Source: Colletes latitarsis (Eukaryota > Arthropoda > Insecta > Hymenoptera > Colletidae). Taken from it: DNA of 64,000 bases. Position numbers and translations under genes: made by a program. The stretch lies in contig NW_027488385.1 of assembly GCF_051014445.1 (NCBI RefSeq), positions 1,240,001-1,304,000 on the forward strand, given 5' to 3'. Positions within the stretch are counted from its first letter, which is position 1. Each line of letters starts with the position of its first letter. Positions 38,931-51,281 of this stretch are shown in pieces. The notes under the pieces are model-generated. The model was not told the origin of the DNA, did not search any database, and worked only from the letters and a program-made list of their open reading frames with translations.

Positions 38931-40290
38931 AGGGCAAATCTTAGACCTATCCCAGACCTAACTTGCGTTATCCTCTAAAATATTGATCGAAACCAGGTTT
39001 AATTGACTGTTTCAGCGTGGTACCACATTACTACGTGATACAATCCAGAAACAGCCCAGGATCTAGCCATGAAGTATGAGAAATATGCGAAAGTGTGAGC
39101 CTGATGAGGGCAAATCCCAGACCTAACCCAGACCTAACATGCGTTATCCTCTAAAATATTGATCGCAAGCAGGTTTAATGGACTGTTTCAGTGTGGTACC
39201 ACATTACTACGTGATCCACACCAGAAAAAACCCAAGATCCGTTCAACAAGTATGTGAAGAATGTGAAAGTATGAGTCTGATGAGTGAAAATCCCAGGCCT
39301 AACCTAGACCTAACATGCGTTATCCTCAATAATATTGATGGAAACCAGGTTTAATTGAGTGTTTCAGTGTTGTACTTCATTACTACGTGATGCAATCCAG
39401 AAAAAGCCCAGGATCTAGCCATCTAGTATGAGAAATATGCGAAAGAATGAGCCTGATGAGAGCAAATCCCTGACCTAACCTAGACCTAACATGAATTATT
39501 CTCTAAAATATTCATCAAAACCAGGTTTAATTGACTGTTTCAGTGTGGTACCACATTACTACGTGATCCAATCCAGAAATAGCCCAGGATCCAGCCATGA
39601 AGTATGAGAAATATGCGAAAGTATGAGCCTGATGAGGGCAAATCCTAGACCTAACCCAGACCTAACATGCGTTATCCTCTAAAATATTTATCAAGACCAG
39701 GTTTAATTGAATGTTTCAGTGTGGTACCACACTACTACGTGATCCAAACCAGTAAAAACCCAGGATCCGTTCAACAAGTATGTGAAGAATGCGAAAGTAT
39801 GAGTCTGATGAGTGAAAATCCCAGGACTAACCTAGACCTAATATGCGTTATCCTCATAAATATTGATCGAAACCAGGTTTAATCGACTGTTTCAGTGTGG
39901 TACCACACTACTACGTGACCCAATCCAGAAAAAACCCGGGATCTGTTCAACAAGTATGTGAAAAACGCGAAAGTATGAGCCTGATGAGGGCAAATCCCAG
40001 ACCTATCCCAGACCTAACATGCGTTATCCTCTAAAATATTTATCAAGACCAGGTTTAATTGATTGTTTCAGTGTGGTCCCACATTACTTCGTGATCCAAA
40101 CCAGAGAACACCCAGGATCCGTTCAACAAGTATGTGAAGAATGCGAAAGTATGAGTCTGATGAGTGAAAATCCCAGACCTAACCTAGACCTAACATGCGT
40201 TATCCTCTAAAATGTTGATCCAAACCAGGTTTAATGGACTGGTTCAGTGTGGTACAACACTACTACGTGATCCAAACCAGAAAAAACCCA
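38931..40290. repeat. 15-monomer-offset duplication, copy 1
   Basis: Matches about 41571-42930 at an offset of exactly 2,640 bp (monomer starts 39667/42307 and 40019/42659). Shared rare features are GATCGCAAGCAGG, GATCCACACC with CAAGATCCG, CATCTAGTATGAG, CTCAATAATATT and CATAAATATT. Confidence 0.88.
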
Positions 40291-40899
40291 GGATCAGTTC
40301 AACAAGTATGTGAAGAATGCGAAAGTTTGAGTCTGATGAGTGAATATCCCAGGGCTATCCTAGACCTAACATGCGTTATCCTCTAAAATATTGATCGAAA
40401 CCAGGTTTAATCGACTGTTTCAGTGTGGTATCACACTACTACGTGACCCAAACCAGACAAAACCCATGATCTGTTAAACAAGTATGTGAAAAACGCGAAA
40501 GTATGAGCCTGATGAGGGCAAATCCCAGACCTATCCCAGACCTAACATGCGTTATCCTCTAAAATATTTATCAAGACCAGGTTTAATTGATTGTTTCAGT
40601 GTGGTCCCACATTACTTCGTGATCCAAACCAGAGAACACCCAGGATCCGTTCAACAAGTATGTGAAGAATGCGAAAGTATGAGTCTGATGAGTGAAAATC
40701 CCAGACCTAACCTAGACCTAACATGCGTTATCCTCTAAAATGTTGATCCAAACCAGGTTTAATGGACTGGTTCAGTGTGGTACAACACTACTACGTGATC
40801 CAAACCAGAAAAAACCCAGGATCAGTTCAACAAGTATGTGAAGAATGCGAAAGTTTGAGTCTGATGAGTGAATATCCCAGGGCTATCCTAGACCTAACT
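39955..40899. repeat. Nested 3-monomer tandem duplication (528 bp)
   Basis: 39955-40371 and 40483-40899 are nearly identical at an offset of 528 bp (monomer starts 40019 and 40547). Both carry ATTACTTCGTG with AGAGAACACCC, GACTGGTTCAG with GTACAACAC, and TGAATATCCCAGGGC. The downstream partner at 42.6-42.9 kb has this only once, so the trimer expansion is specific to this place. Confidence 0.9.
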
Positions 40900-41570
40900 T
40901 GCGTTATCCTCTAAAATATTGATCCAAACCAGGTTTAATGGAATGTTTCAGTGTGGTACCACATTACTACGTGATGCAAACCAGAAAAAACCCAGGATCC
41001 GTTCAACAAGTATGTGAAGGATGCGAAAGTATGAGTCTGATCAGAGAAAATCTCAGGCCTTACCTAGACCTAACTTGCGTTGTCCTCTAAAATATTGATG
41101 GAAACCAGGTTTCATTGACTGTTTCAGTGTGGTACTACATTACTACGTGATGCAATCCAGAAAAAGCCCAGGATCTAGCCATCAAGTATGAGAAATATGC
41201 GAAAGAATGAGCCTGATGAGAGCAAATCTCAGACCTAACCTAGACCTAACATGCGTTATCCTCTAAAATATTGAGCGAAACCAGGTTTAATGGACTGTTT
41301 CAGTGTGGTACCACACTACTTCGTGATCCAAACCAGAAAAAACCCAGGATCTGTTCAACAAGTATGTGAAAAACGCGAAACTGTGAGCCTGATGAGGGCA
41401 AATCTTAGACCTAACCCAGACCTAAGATGCGTTATCCTCTAAAATATATATCCAGACCAGGTTTCATTGAATGTTTCAGTGTGGTACCACTTTACTACGT
41501 GATCCACTCCAGAACTAGCCCAGGATCTAGCCATGAAGTATGAGAAATATGCGAATGTAAGAGCCTGATG
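40900..41570. repeat. Satellite spacer monomers between the two 15-monomer-offset copies
   Basis: About four monomers of common subtypes, including TCTCAGGCCTTACC and AACGCGAAACTG units as seen near 9.7, 10.0 and 14.6 kb. Nothing other than satellite is present. Confidence 0.75.
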
Positions 41571-42930
41571 AGGGCAAATCCTAGACCTATCCCAGACCTA
41601 ACTTGCGTTATCCTCTAAAATATTGATCGAAACCAGGTTTAATTGACTGTTTCAGCGTGGTACCACATTACTACGTGATACAATCCTGAAACAGCCCAGG
41701 ATCTAGCCATGAAGTATGAGAAATATGCGAATGTGTGAGCCTGATGAGGGCAAATCCTAGACCTAACCCAGACCTAACATGCGTTATCCTCTAAAATATT
41801 GATCGCAAGCAGGTTTAATGGACTGTTTCAGTGTGGTACCACATTACTACGTGATCCACACCAGAAAAAACCCAAGATCCGTTCAACAAGTATGTGAAGA
41901 ATGTGAAAGTATGAGTCTGATGAGTGAAAATCCCAGGCCTAACCTAGACCTAACATGCGTTATCCTCAATAATATTGATGGAAACCAGGTTTAATTGAGT
42001 GTTTCAGTGTTGTACTTCATTACTACGTGATGCAATCCAGAAAAAGCCCAGGATCTAGCCATCTAGTATGAGAAATATGCGAAAGAATGAGCCTGATGAG
42101 AGCAAATCCCTGACCTAACCTAGACCTAACATGAATTATTCTCTAAAATATTCATCACAACCAGGTTTAATTGACTGTTTCAGTGTGGTACCACATTACT
42201 ACGTGATCCAATCCAGAAATAGCCCAGGATCCAGCCATGAAGGATGAGAAATATGCGAAAGTATGAGCCTGATGAGGGCAAATCCTAGACCTAACCCAGA
42301 CCTAACATGCGTTATCCTCTAAAATATTTATCAAGACCAGGTTTAATTGAATGTTTCAGTGTGGTACCACACTACTACGTGATCCAAACCAGTAAAAACC
42401 CAGGATCCGTTCAACAAGTATGTGAAGAATGCGAAAGTATGAGTCTGATGAGTGAAAATCCCAGGACTAACCTAGACCTAATATGCGTTACCCTCATAAA
42501 TATTGATCGAAACCAGGTTTAATCGACTGTTTCAGTGTGGTACCACACTACTACGTGACCCAATCCAGAAAAAACCCGGGATCTGTTCAACAAGTATGTG
42601 AAAAACGCGAAAGTATGAGCCTGATGAGGGCAAATCCCAGACCTATCCCAGACCTAACATGCGTTATCCTCTAAAATATTTATCAAGACCAGGTTTAATT
42701 GATTGTTTCAGTGTGGTCCCACATTACTTCGTGATCCAAACCAGAGAACACCCAGGATCCGTTCAACAAGTATGTGAAGAATGCGAAAGTATGAGTCTGA
42801 TGAGTGAAAATCCCAGACCTAACCTAGACCTAACATGCGTTATCATCTAAAATGTTGATCCAAACCAGGTTTAATGGACTGGTTCAGTGTGGTACAACAC
42901 TACTACGTGATCCAAACCAGAAAAAACCCA
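41571..42930. repeat. 15-monomer-offset duplication, copy 2
   Basis: Partner of 38931-40290. Few differences are visible: CATCACAACC against CATCAAAACC, GCGTTACCCTC against GCGTTATCCTC, and GTTATCATC against GTTATCCTC. The match ends near 42930, where GGATCTGTTC replaces GGATCAGTTC. Confidence 0.88.
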
Positions 42931-45122
42931 GGATCTGTTCAACAAGTATGTGAAAAACGCGAAAGTATGAGCCTGATGTGGGCAAATCCCAGACCTATCC
43001 CAGACCTAACTTGCGTTGTCCTCTAAGATATTGATGGAAACCAGGTTTAATTGACTGTTTCAGTGTTGTACTTCATTACTACGTGATGCAATCCAGAAGA
43101 AGCCCAGGATCTAGCCATCAAGTATGAGAAATATGCGAAAGAATGAGCCTGATGAGAGCAAATCCCAGACCTAACCTAGACCTAACTTGAATTATTCTCT
43201 AATATATTGATCGAAACCAGGTTTAATTGACTGTTTCAGTGTGGTCCCACATTACTACGTGATGCAATCCAGAAAAAGCCCAGGATCTAGCCATCAAGTT
43301 TGAGAAATATGCGAAAGAATGAGCCTGATGAGAGCAAATCCCAGACCTAACCTAGACATAACATGAATTATTCTCTAAAATATTGATCGAAACCAGGTCT
43401 AATTGACTGTTTCAGTGTGGTACCACATTACTACGTGATCCAAACCAGAAAAAGCCCAGGATCTGTTCAACAAGTATGTGAAAACCGCGAAAGTATGAGC
43501 CTGATCAGGGCGAATCCCAGACCTATGCCAGACCTAACTTGCGTTATCCTCTAAAATATTGATCGAAACCAGGTTTAATTGACTGTTTCAGCGTGGTACC
43601 ACATTACTACGTGATACAATCCAGAAACAGCCCAGGATCTAGCCATGAAGTATGAGAAATATGCGAAAGTATGAGCCTGATGAGGGCAAATCCTAGACTT
43701 AACCCAAACCTAACATGCGTTATCCTCTAAAATATTTATCAAGATCAGGTTTAATTGAATGTTTCAGTGTGGTACCACATTACTACGTGATCCAAACCAG
43801 AAAAAACCCAGGATCCGTTCAACAAGTATGCGAAGAATGCGAAAGTATGAGTCTGATGAGTGAAAATCCCAGGGCTAACCTAGACCTAACATGCGTTATC
43901 CTCTAAAATATTGATCGAAACCACGTTTAATCGACTGTTTCAGTGTGGTACCACACTACTACGTGACCCAAACCAGAAAAAACCCTCGATCAGGTCAACA
44001 TGTATGTTAAAACTGCGAAAGTATGACCCTGATGAGGGCAAATCCCAGGCCTAACCTAGACCTAACATGCGTTGTCCTCTAAAATATTGATGGAAGCCAG
44101 GTTTAATTGACTGTTTCACTGTTGTACTTCATTACTACGTGATCCAATCCAGAAAAAGCCCAGGATCTAGCCATCAAGTATGAGAAATATGCGAAAGAAT
44201 GAGCCTGATGAGAGCAAATCCCAGACCTAACCTAGACCTAACATGAATTATTCTCTAAAATATTGATCGAAACCAGGTTTAATTGACAGTTTCAGTGTTG
44301 TACTTCATTACGACGTGATGCAATCCAGAAAAAGCCCAGGATGTAGCCATCAGGTATGAGAAATATGCGAAAGAATGAGCCTGATGAGAGCAAATCCCAG
44401 ACCTAACCTAGACCTAACATGAATTATTCTCTAAAATATTGATCAAAACCAGGTTTAATTGACTGTTTCAGTGTGGTACCACATTACTACGTGATCCAAT
44501 CCAGAAATAGCCCAGGATCTAGCCATCAAGTATGAGAAATATGCGAAAGAATGACCCAGATGAGGGCAAATCATAGACCTAACCCAGACCTAACATGCGT
44601 TATCCTCTAAAATATTTATCGAGATCAGGTTTAATTGATTGTTTCAGTGTGGTACCACATTACTACGTGATCCACACCAGAAAAAACCCAAGATCCGTTC
44701 AACAAGTATGTGAAGAATGCGAAAGTATGAGACTGATAAGTGAAAATCCCAGGCCTAACCTGGACCTAACATGCGTTATCCTCAATAATATTGATCGAAA
44801 CCAGGTTTAATTGAGTGTTTCAGTGTTGTACTTCATTACTACGTGATGCAATCCAGAAAAAGCCCAGGATCTAGCCATCTAGTATGAGAAATATGCGAAA
44901 GAATGAGCCTGATGAGAGCAAATCCCAGGCCTAACCTAGACCTAAAATGAATTATTCTGTAAAATATTCATCAAAACCAGCTTTAATTGACTGTTTCAGT
45001 GTGGTACCACATTACTACGTGATCCAATCCAGAAATAGCCCAGGATCCAGCCATGAAGTATGAGAAATATGCGAAAGTATGAGCCTGATGAGGGCAAATC
45101 CTAGACCTAACCCAGACCTAAC
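42931..45122. repeat. Mixed satellite block before the 11-monomer HOR
   Basis: About 12-13 monomers. It includes one CTCGATCAGG subtype near 43985, the ACTTGAATTATTC head that recurs near 52.34 kb, and the CATCTAGTATGAG unit near 44873 that is also part of the following HOR. The final units (from about 44.82 kb) already resemble the end of the HOR unit, so the HOR edge is gradual on this side. Confidence 0.75.
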
Positions 45123-47058
45123 ATGCGTTATCCTCTAAAATATTTATCAAGACCAGGTTTAATTGAATGTTTCAGTGTGGTACCACATTACTACGTGATC
45201 CAAACCAGCAAAAACCCAGGATCCGTTCAACAAGTATGTGAAGAATGCGAAAGTATGAGTCTGATGAGTGAAAATCCCCGGCCTAACCTAGACCTAACAT
45301 GCGTTATCCTCAAAAATATTGATCGAAACCACGTTTAATCGACTGTTTCAGTGTGGTACCACACTACTACGTGACCCAAACCAGAAAAAACCCAGGATCT
45401 GTTCAACAAGTATGTGAAAAACGCGAAAGTATGAGCCTGATGAGGGCAAATCCCAGACCTATCCCAGACCTAACTTGCGTTATCCACTAAAAAATTGATC
45501 GAAACCAGGTTTAATTGACTGTTTCTGTGTGGTACCACATTACTACGTGATACAATCCAGAAATAGCCCAGGATCTAGCCATGAAGTATGAGAAATTTCT
45601 GAAGTATGAACCTGACGAGGGCAAATCCTAGACCTAACCCAGACCTAAAAATGCGTTATCCTCTAAAATATTTATCAAGACCAGGATTAATTGATTACTC
45701 CTGTGTGGTCCCACATTACTACGTGATCCAAACCAGAAAAAACCCAGGATCCGTTCAACAAGTATGTGAAGAATGCGAAAGTATGAGTCTGATGAGAGAA
45801 AATCCCCGGCCTAATCTAGACCTAACATGCGTTATCCTCAACAATATTGATCGAAACCACGTTTAATCGACAGTTTCAGTGTGGTACCACACTACTACGT
45901 GACCCAAACCAGAAAAAACCCAGGATCTGTTCAACAAGTATGTGCAAAACGCGAAAGTATGAGCCTGATGAGGGCAAATCCCAGACCTATCCCAGACCTA
46001 ACATGCGTTATCCTCTAAAATATTTATCAAGACCAGGTTTAATTGATTGTTTCAGTGTGGTCCCACATTACTTCGTGATCCAAACCAGAGAAAACCCAGG
46101 ATCCGTTCAACAAGTATGTGAAGAATGCGAAAGTATGAGCCTTATGAGGGCAAATCCTAGACCTAACCCAGACCTAACATGCGTTATCCTGTAAAATATT
46201 GATCGCAACCAGGTTTAATGGACTGTTTCAGTGTGGTACCACACTACTACGTGATCCAAACCAGAAAAAACCCAGGATCTGTTCAACAAGTATGTGAAAA
46301 ACGCGAAAGTATGAGTCTGATGAGGTCAAATCCTAGACCTAACCCAAACCTAACATGCGTTATCCTCTAAAATATTTATCAAGGCAAGGATTAATTGACT
46401 GTTTCAGTGTGGTACCACATTACTACGTGAACCAAACCAGAAAAAACCCAGGATCCGTTCAACAAGTAAGTTAAAACTGCGACAGTATGACCCTGATGAG
46501 AGCAAATCCCAGACCTAACCTAGACCTGACATGCGTTGTCCTCTAAAATATTGATGGAAACCAGGTTTAATTGACAGTTTCAGTGTTGAACTTCATTACT
46601 ACGTGATGCAATCCAAAAAAAGCCCAGGATCTAGCCATCAAGTATGAGAAATATGCGAAAGAATGAGCCTGATGAGAGCAAATCCCTGACATAACCTAGA
46701 CCTAACATGAATTATTCTCTAAAATATTGATGGAAACCAGGTTTAATTGAGTGTTTCAGTGTTGTACTTCATTACTACGTGATGCAATCCAGAAAAAGCC
46801 GAGGATCTAGCCATCTAGTATGAGAAATATGCGAAAGAATGAGCCTGATGAGAGCAAATCCCAGGCCTAACCTAGACCTAACATGAATTATTCTCTAAAA
46901 TAATCATCAAAACCAGGTTTAATTGACTGTTTCAGTGTGGTACCACATTACTACCTGATCCAATCCAGAAATAGCCCAGGATCCAGCCATGAAGTATGAG
47001 AAATATGCGAAAGTATGAGCCTGATGAGGGCAAATCCTAGACCTAACCCAGACCTAAC
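45123..47058. repeat. 11-monomer HOR (1,936 bp), copy 1
   Basis: Full unit, bounded here at the ATGCGTTATCC monomer start (the phase is arbitrary). Diagnostic internal variants are CCAGCAAAAACCC, GAAACCACG, TTTCTGTGTGG, AAATTTCTGAAG/AAATATCTGAAG, CCTAAAAATGCG, GATTACTCCTGTG, GTGCAAAACGCG, GTAAGTTAAAACTG and TTGAACTTC. It differs from copy 2 at ten or more positions (AAAAAATTGATCG against AAAATATTGATCG, GAGAGAAAATCC against GAGTGAAAATCC, AAGGCAAGGATTA against AAGGCCAGGTTTA). Confidence 0.93.
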
Positions 47059-48994
47059 ATGCGTTATCCTCTAAAATATTTATCAAGACCAGGTTTAATT
47101 GAATGTTTCAGTGTGGTACCACATTACTACGTGATCCAAACCAGCAAAAACCCAGGATCCGTTCAACAAGTATGTGAAGAATGCGAAAGCATGAGTCTGA
47201 TGAGTGAAAATCCCCGGCCTAACCTAGACCTAACATGCGTTATCCTCAAAAATATTGATCGAAACCACGTTTAATCGACTGTTTCAGTGTGGTACCACAC
47301 TACTACGTGACGCAAACCAGAAAAAACCCAGGATCTGTTCAACAAGTATGTGAAAAACGCGAAAGTATGAGCCTGATGAGCGCAAATCCCAGACCTATCC
47401 CAGACCTAACTTGCGTTATCCACTAAAATATTGATCGAAACCAGGTTTAATTGACTGTTTCTGTGTGGTACCACATTACTACGTGATACAATCCAGAAAT
47501 AGCCCAGGATCTAGCCATGAAGTATGAGAAATATCTGAAGTATGAACCTGACGAGGGCAAATCCTAGACCTAACCCAGACCTAAAAATGCGTTATCCTCT
47601 AAAATATTTATCAAGACCAGGATTAATTGATTACTCCTGTGTGGTCCCACATTACTACGTGATCCAAACCAGAAAAAACCCAGGATCCGTTCAACAAGTA
47701 TGTGAAGAATGCGAAAGTATGAGTCTGATGAGTGAAAATCCCCGGCCTAACCTAGACCTAACATGCGTTATCCTCAACAATATTGATCGAAACCACGTTT
47801 AATCGACTGTTTCAGTGTGGTACCACACTACTACGTGACCCAAACCAGAAAAAACCCAGGATCTGTTCAACAAGTATGTGCAAAACGCGAAAGTATGAGC
47901 CTGATGAGGGCAAATCCCAGACCTATCCCAGACCTAACATGCGTTATCCTCTAAAATATTTATCAAGACCAGGTTTAATTGATTGTTTCAGTGTGGTCCC
48001 ACATTACTTCGTGATCCAAACCAGAGAAAACCCAGGATCCGTTCAACAAGTATGTGAAGAATGCGAAAGTATGAGCCTTATGAGGGCAAATCCTAGACCT
48101 AACCCAGACCTAACATGCGTTATCCTGTAAAATATTGATCGCAACCAGGTTTAATGGACTGTTTCAGTGTGGTACCACACTACTACGTGATCCAAACCAG
48201 AAAAAACCCAGGATCTGTTCAACAAGTATGTGAAAAACGCGAAAGTATGAGTCTGATGAGGTCAAATCCTAGACCTAACCCAAACCTAACATGCGTTATC
48301 CTCTAAAATATTTATCAAGGCCAGGTTTAATTGACTGTTTCAGTGTGGTACCACATTACTACGTGAACCAAACCAGAAAAAACCCAGGATCCGTTCAACA
48401 AGTAAGTTAAAACTGCGACAGTATGACCCTGATGAGAGCAAATCCCAGACCTAACCTAGACCTGACATGCGTTGTCCTCTAAAATATTGATGGAAACCAG
48501 GTTTAATTGACAGTTTCAGTGTTGAACTTCATTACTACGTGATGCAATCCAAAAAAAGCCCAGGATCTAGCCATCAAGTATGAGAAATATGCGAAAGAAT
48601 GGGCCTGATGAGAGCAAATCCCTGACATAACCTAGACCTAACATGAATTATTCTCTAAAATATTGATGGAAACCAGGTTTAATTGAGTGTTTCAGTGTTG
48701 TACTTCATTACTACGTGATGCAATCCAGAAAAAGCCGAGGATCTAGCCATCTAGTATGAGAAATATGCGAAAGAATGAGCCTGATGAGAGCAAATCCCAG
48801 GCCTAACCTAGACCTAACATGAATTATTCTCTAAAATAATCATCAAAACCAGGTTTAATTGACTGTTTCAGTGTGGTACCACATTACTACCTGTTCCAAT
48901 CCAGAAATAGCCCAGGATCCAGCCATGAAGTATGAGAAATATGCGAAAGTATGAGCCTGATGAGGGCAAATCCTAGACCTAACCCAGACCTAAC
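47059..48994. repeat. 11-monomer HOR (1,936 bp), copy 2
   Basis: Full unit, exactly 1,936 bp after copy 1 with no spacer. By eye it differs from copy 3 at only a handful of sites over their shared length: ATGGGCCTG against ATGAGCCTG, GATCTGTTC against GATCTGCTC, and GGAAACCAGG against GGAAAACAGG. These two are the most similar long copies in the window, so their homogenisation looks the most recent. Confidence 0.94.
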
Positions 48995-50754
48995 ATGCGT
49001 TATCCTCTAAAATATTTATCAAGACCAGGTTTAATTGAATGTTTCAGTGTGGTACCACATTACTACGTGATCCAAACCAGCAAAAACCCAGGATCCGTTC
49101 AACAAGTATGTGAAGAATGCGAAAGCATGAGTCTGATGAGTGAAAATCCCCGGCCTAACCTAGACCTAACATGCGTTATCCTCAAAAATATTGATCGAAA
49201 CCACGTTTAATCGACTGTTTCAGTGTGGTACCACACTACTACGTGACGCAAACCAGAAAAAACCCAGGATCTGCTCAACAAGTATGTGAAAAACGCGAAA
49301 GTATGAGCCTGATGAGCGCAAATCCCAGACCTATCCCAGACCTAACTTGCGTTATCCACTAAAATATTGATCGAAACCAGGTTTAATTGACTGTTTCTGT
49401 GTGGTACCACATTACTACGTGATACAATCCAGAAATAGCCCAGGATCTAGCCATGAAGTATGAGAAATATCTGAAGTATGAACCTGACGAGGGCAAATCC
49501 TAGACCTAACCCAGACCTAAAAATGCGTTATCCTCTAAAATATTTATCAAGACCAGGATTAATTGATTACTCCTGTGTGGTCCCACATTACTACGTGATC
49601 CAAACCAGAAAAAACCCAGGATCCGTTCAACAAGTATGTGAAGAATGCGAAAGTATGAGTCTGATGAGTGAAAATCCCCGGCCTAACCTAGACCTAACAT
49701 GCGTTATCCTCAACAATATTGATCGAAACCACGTTTAATCGACTGTTTCAGTGTGGTACCACACTACTACGTGACCCAAACCAGAAAAAACCCAGGATCT
49801 GTTCAACAAGTATGTGCAAAACGCGAAAGTATGAGCCTGATGAGGGCAAATCCCAGACCTATCCCAGACCTAACATGCGTTATCCTCTAAAATATTTATC
49901 AAGACCAGGTTTAATTGATTGTTTCAGTGTGGTCCCACATTACTTCGTGATCCAAACCAGAGAAAACCCAGGATCCGTTCAACAAGTATGTGAAGAATGC
50001 GAAAGTATGAGCCTTATGAGGGCAAATCCTAGACCTAACCCAGACCTAACATGCGTTATCCTGTAAAATATTGATCGCAACCAGGTTTAATGGACTGTTT
50101 CAGTGTGGTACCACACTACTACGTGATCCAAACCAGAAAAAACCCAGGATCTGTTCAACAAGTATGTGAAAAACGCGAAAGTATGAGTCTGATGAGGTCA
50201 AATCCTAGACCTAACCCAAACCTAACATGCGTTATCCTCTAAAATATTTATCAAGGCCAGGTTTAATTGACTGTTTCAGTGTGGTACCACATTACTACGT
50301 GAACCAAACCAGAAAAAACCCAGGATCCGTTCAACAAGTAAGTTAAAACTGCGACAGTATGACCCTGATGAGAGCAAATCCCAGACCTAACCTAGACCTG
50401 ACATGCGTTGTCCTCTAAAATATTGATGGAAAACAGGTTTAATTGACAGTTTCAGTGTTGAACTTCATTACTACGTGATGCAATCCAAAAAAAGCCCAGG
50501 ATCTAGCCATCAAGTATGAGAAATATGCGAAAGAATGAGCCTGATGAGAGCAAATCCCTGACATAACCTAGACCTAACATGAATTATTCTCTAAAATATT
50601 GATGGAAACCAGGTTTAATTGAGTGTTTCAGTGTTGTACTTCATTACTACGTGATGCAATCCAGAAAAAGCCGAGGATCTAGCCATCTAGTATGAGAAAT
50701 ATGCGAAAGTATGAGCCTGATGAGGGCAAATCCTAGACCTAACCCAGACCTAAC
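48995..50754. repeat. 11-monomer HOR, copy 3, exactly one monomer deleted (1,760 bp)
   Basis: Follows copy 2 at once. At about 50693-50709 it passes from the CATCTAGTATGAG unit directly to the AAAGTATGAGCC unit, skipping the monomer that occupies about 48774-48949 in copy 2. The loss is 176 bp. Both sides of the junction share ATGAGAAATATGCGAAAG, as expected for unequal exchange between neighbouring monomers. Confidence 0.93.
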
Positions 50755-51281
50755 ATGCGTTATCCTCTAAAATATTTATCAAGACCAGGTTTAATTGAAT
50801 GTTTCAGTGTGGTACCACATTACTACGTGATCCAAACCAGCAAAAACCCAGGATCCGTTCAACAAGTATGTGAAGAATGCGAAAGTATGAGTCTGATGAG
50901 TGAAAATCCCCGGCCTAACCTAGACCTAACATGCGTTATCCTCAAAAATATTGATCGAAACCACGTTTAATCGACTGTTTCAGTGTGGTACCACACTATT
51001 ACGTGACCCAATCCAGAAAAAACCCGGGATCTGTTCAACAAGTATGTGAAAAACGCGAAAGTATGAGCCTGATGTGGGCAAATCCCAGACCTATCCCAGA
51101 CCTAACTTGCGTTATCCACTAAAATATTGATCGAAACCAGGTTTAATTGACTGTTTCTGTGTGGTACCACATTACTACGTGATACAATCCAGAAATAGCC
51201 CAGGATCTAGCCATGAAGTATGAGAAATATCTGAAGTATGAACCTGACGAGGGCAAATCCTAGACCTAACCCAGACCTAAC
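50755..51281. repeat. 11-monomer HOR, copy 4 (3 monomers, truncated)
   Basis: Three monomers matching 45123-45650 and their counterparts, including TTTCTGTGTGG and AAATATCTGAAG. The length is 527 bp. At the next unit (51282) the sequence no longer follows the HOR: the expected GATTACTCCTGTG monomer is replaced by one like the HOR's own first monomer. This is the right edge of the homogenised block. Confidence 0.88.

Noticed and set aside
39667..39882. Recurrent 63-71 aa frame starting MRYPLKYLSRPG, seen in dozens of units
   Set aside because: Tempting as a repeated small protein family, but it is one frame of the satellite monomer. It stays open only in units whose head reads TTTATCAAG; the equally common TTGATCG head puts a TGA in the frame. 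Changes fall without regard to codon position and many units break the frame, so I see no sign of selection for a peptide.
45847..46194. Longest open frame (115 aa), repeated at 47783-48130 and 49719-50066
   Set aside because: It is a read-through of two satellite monomers. The unit of 176 bp is 3 x 58 + 2, so the frame shifts at each unit; this frame is open only by chance of variant combination and is copied because the HOR is copied. No domain, no codon-like pattern of change and no start context of its own.
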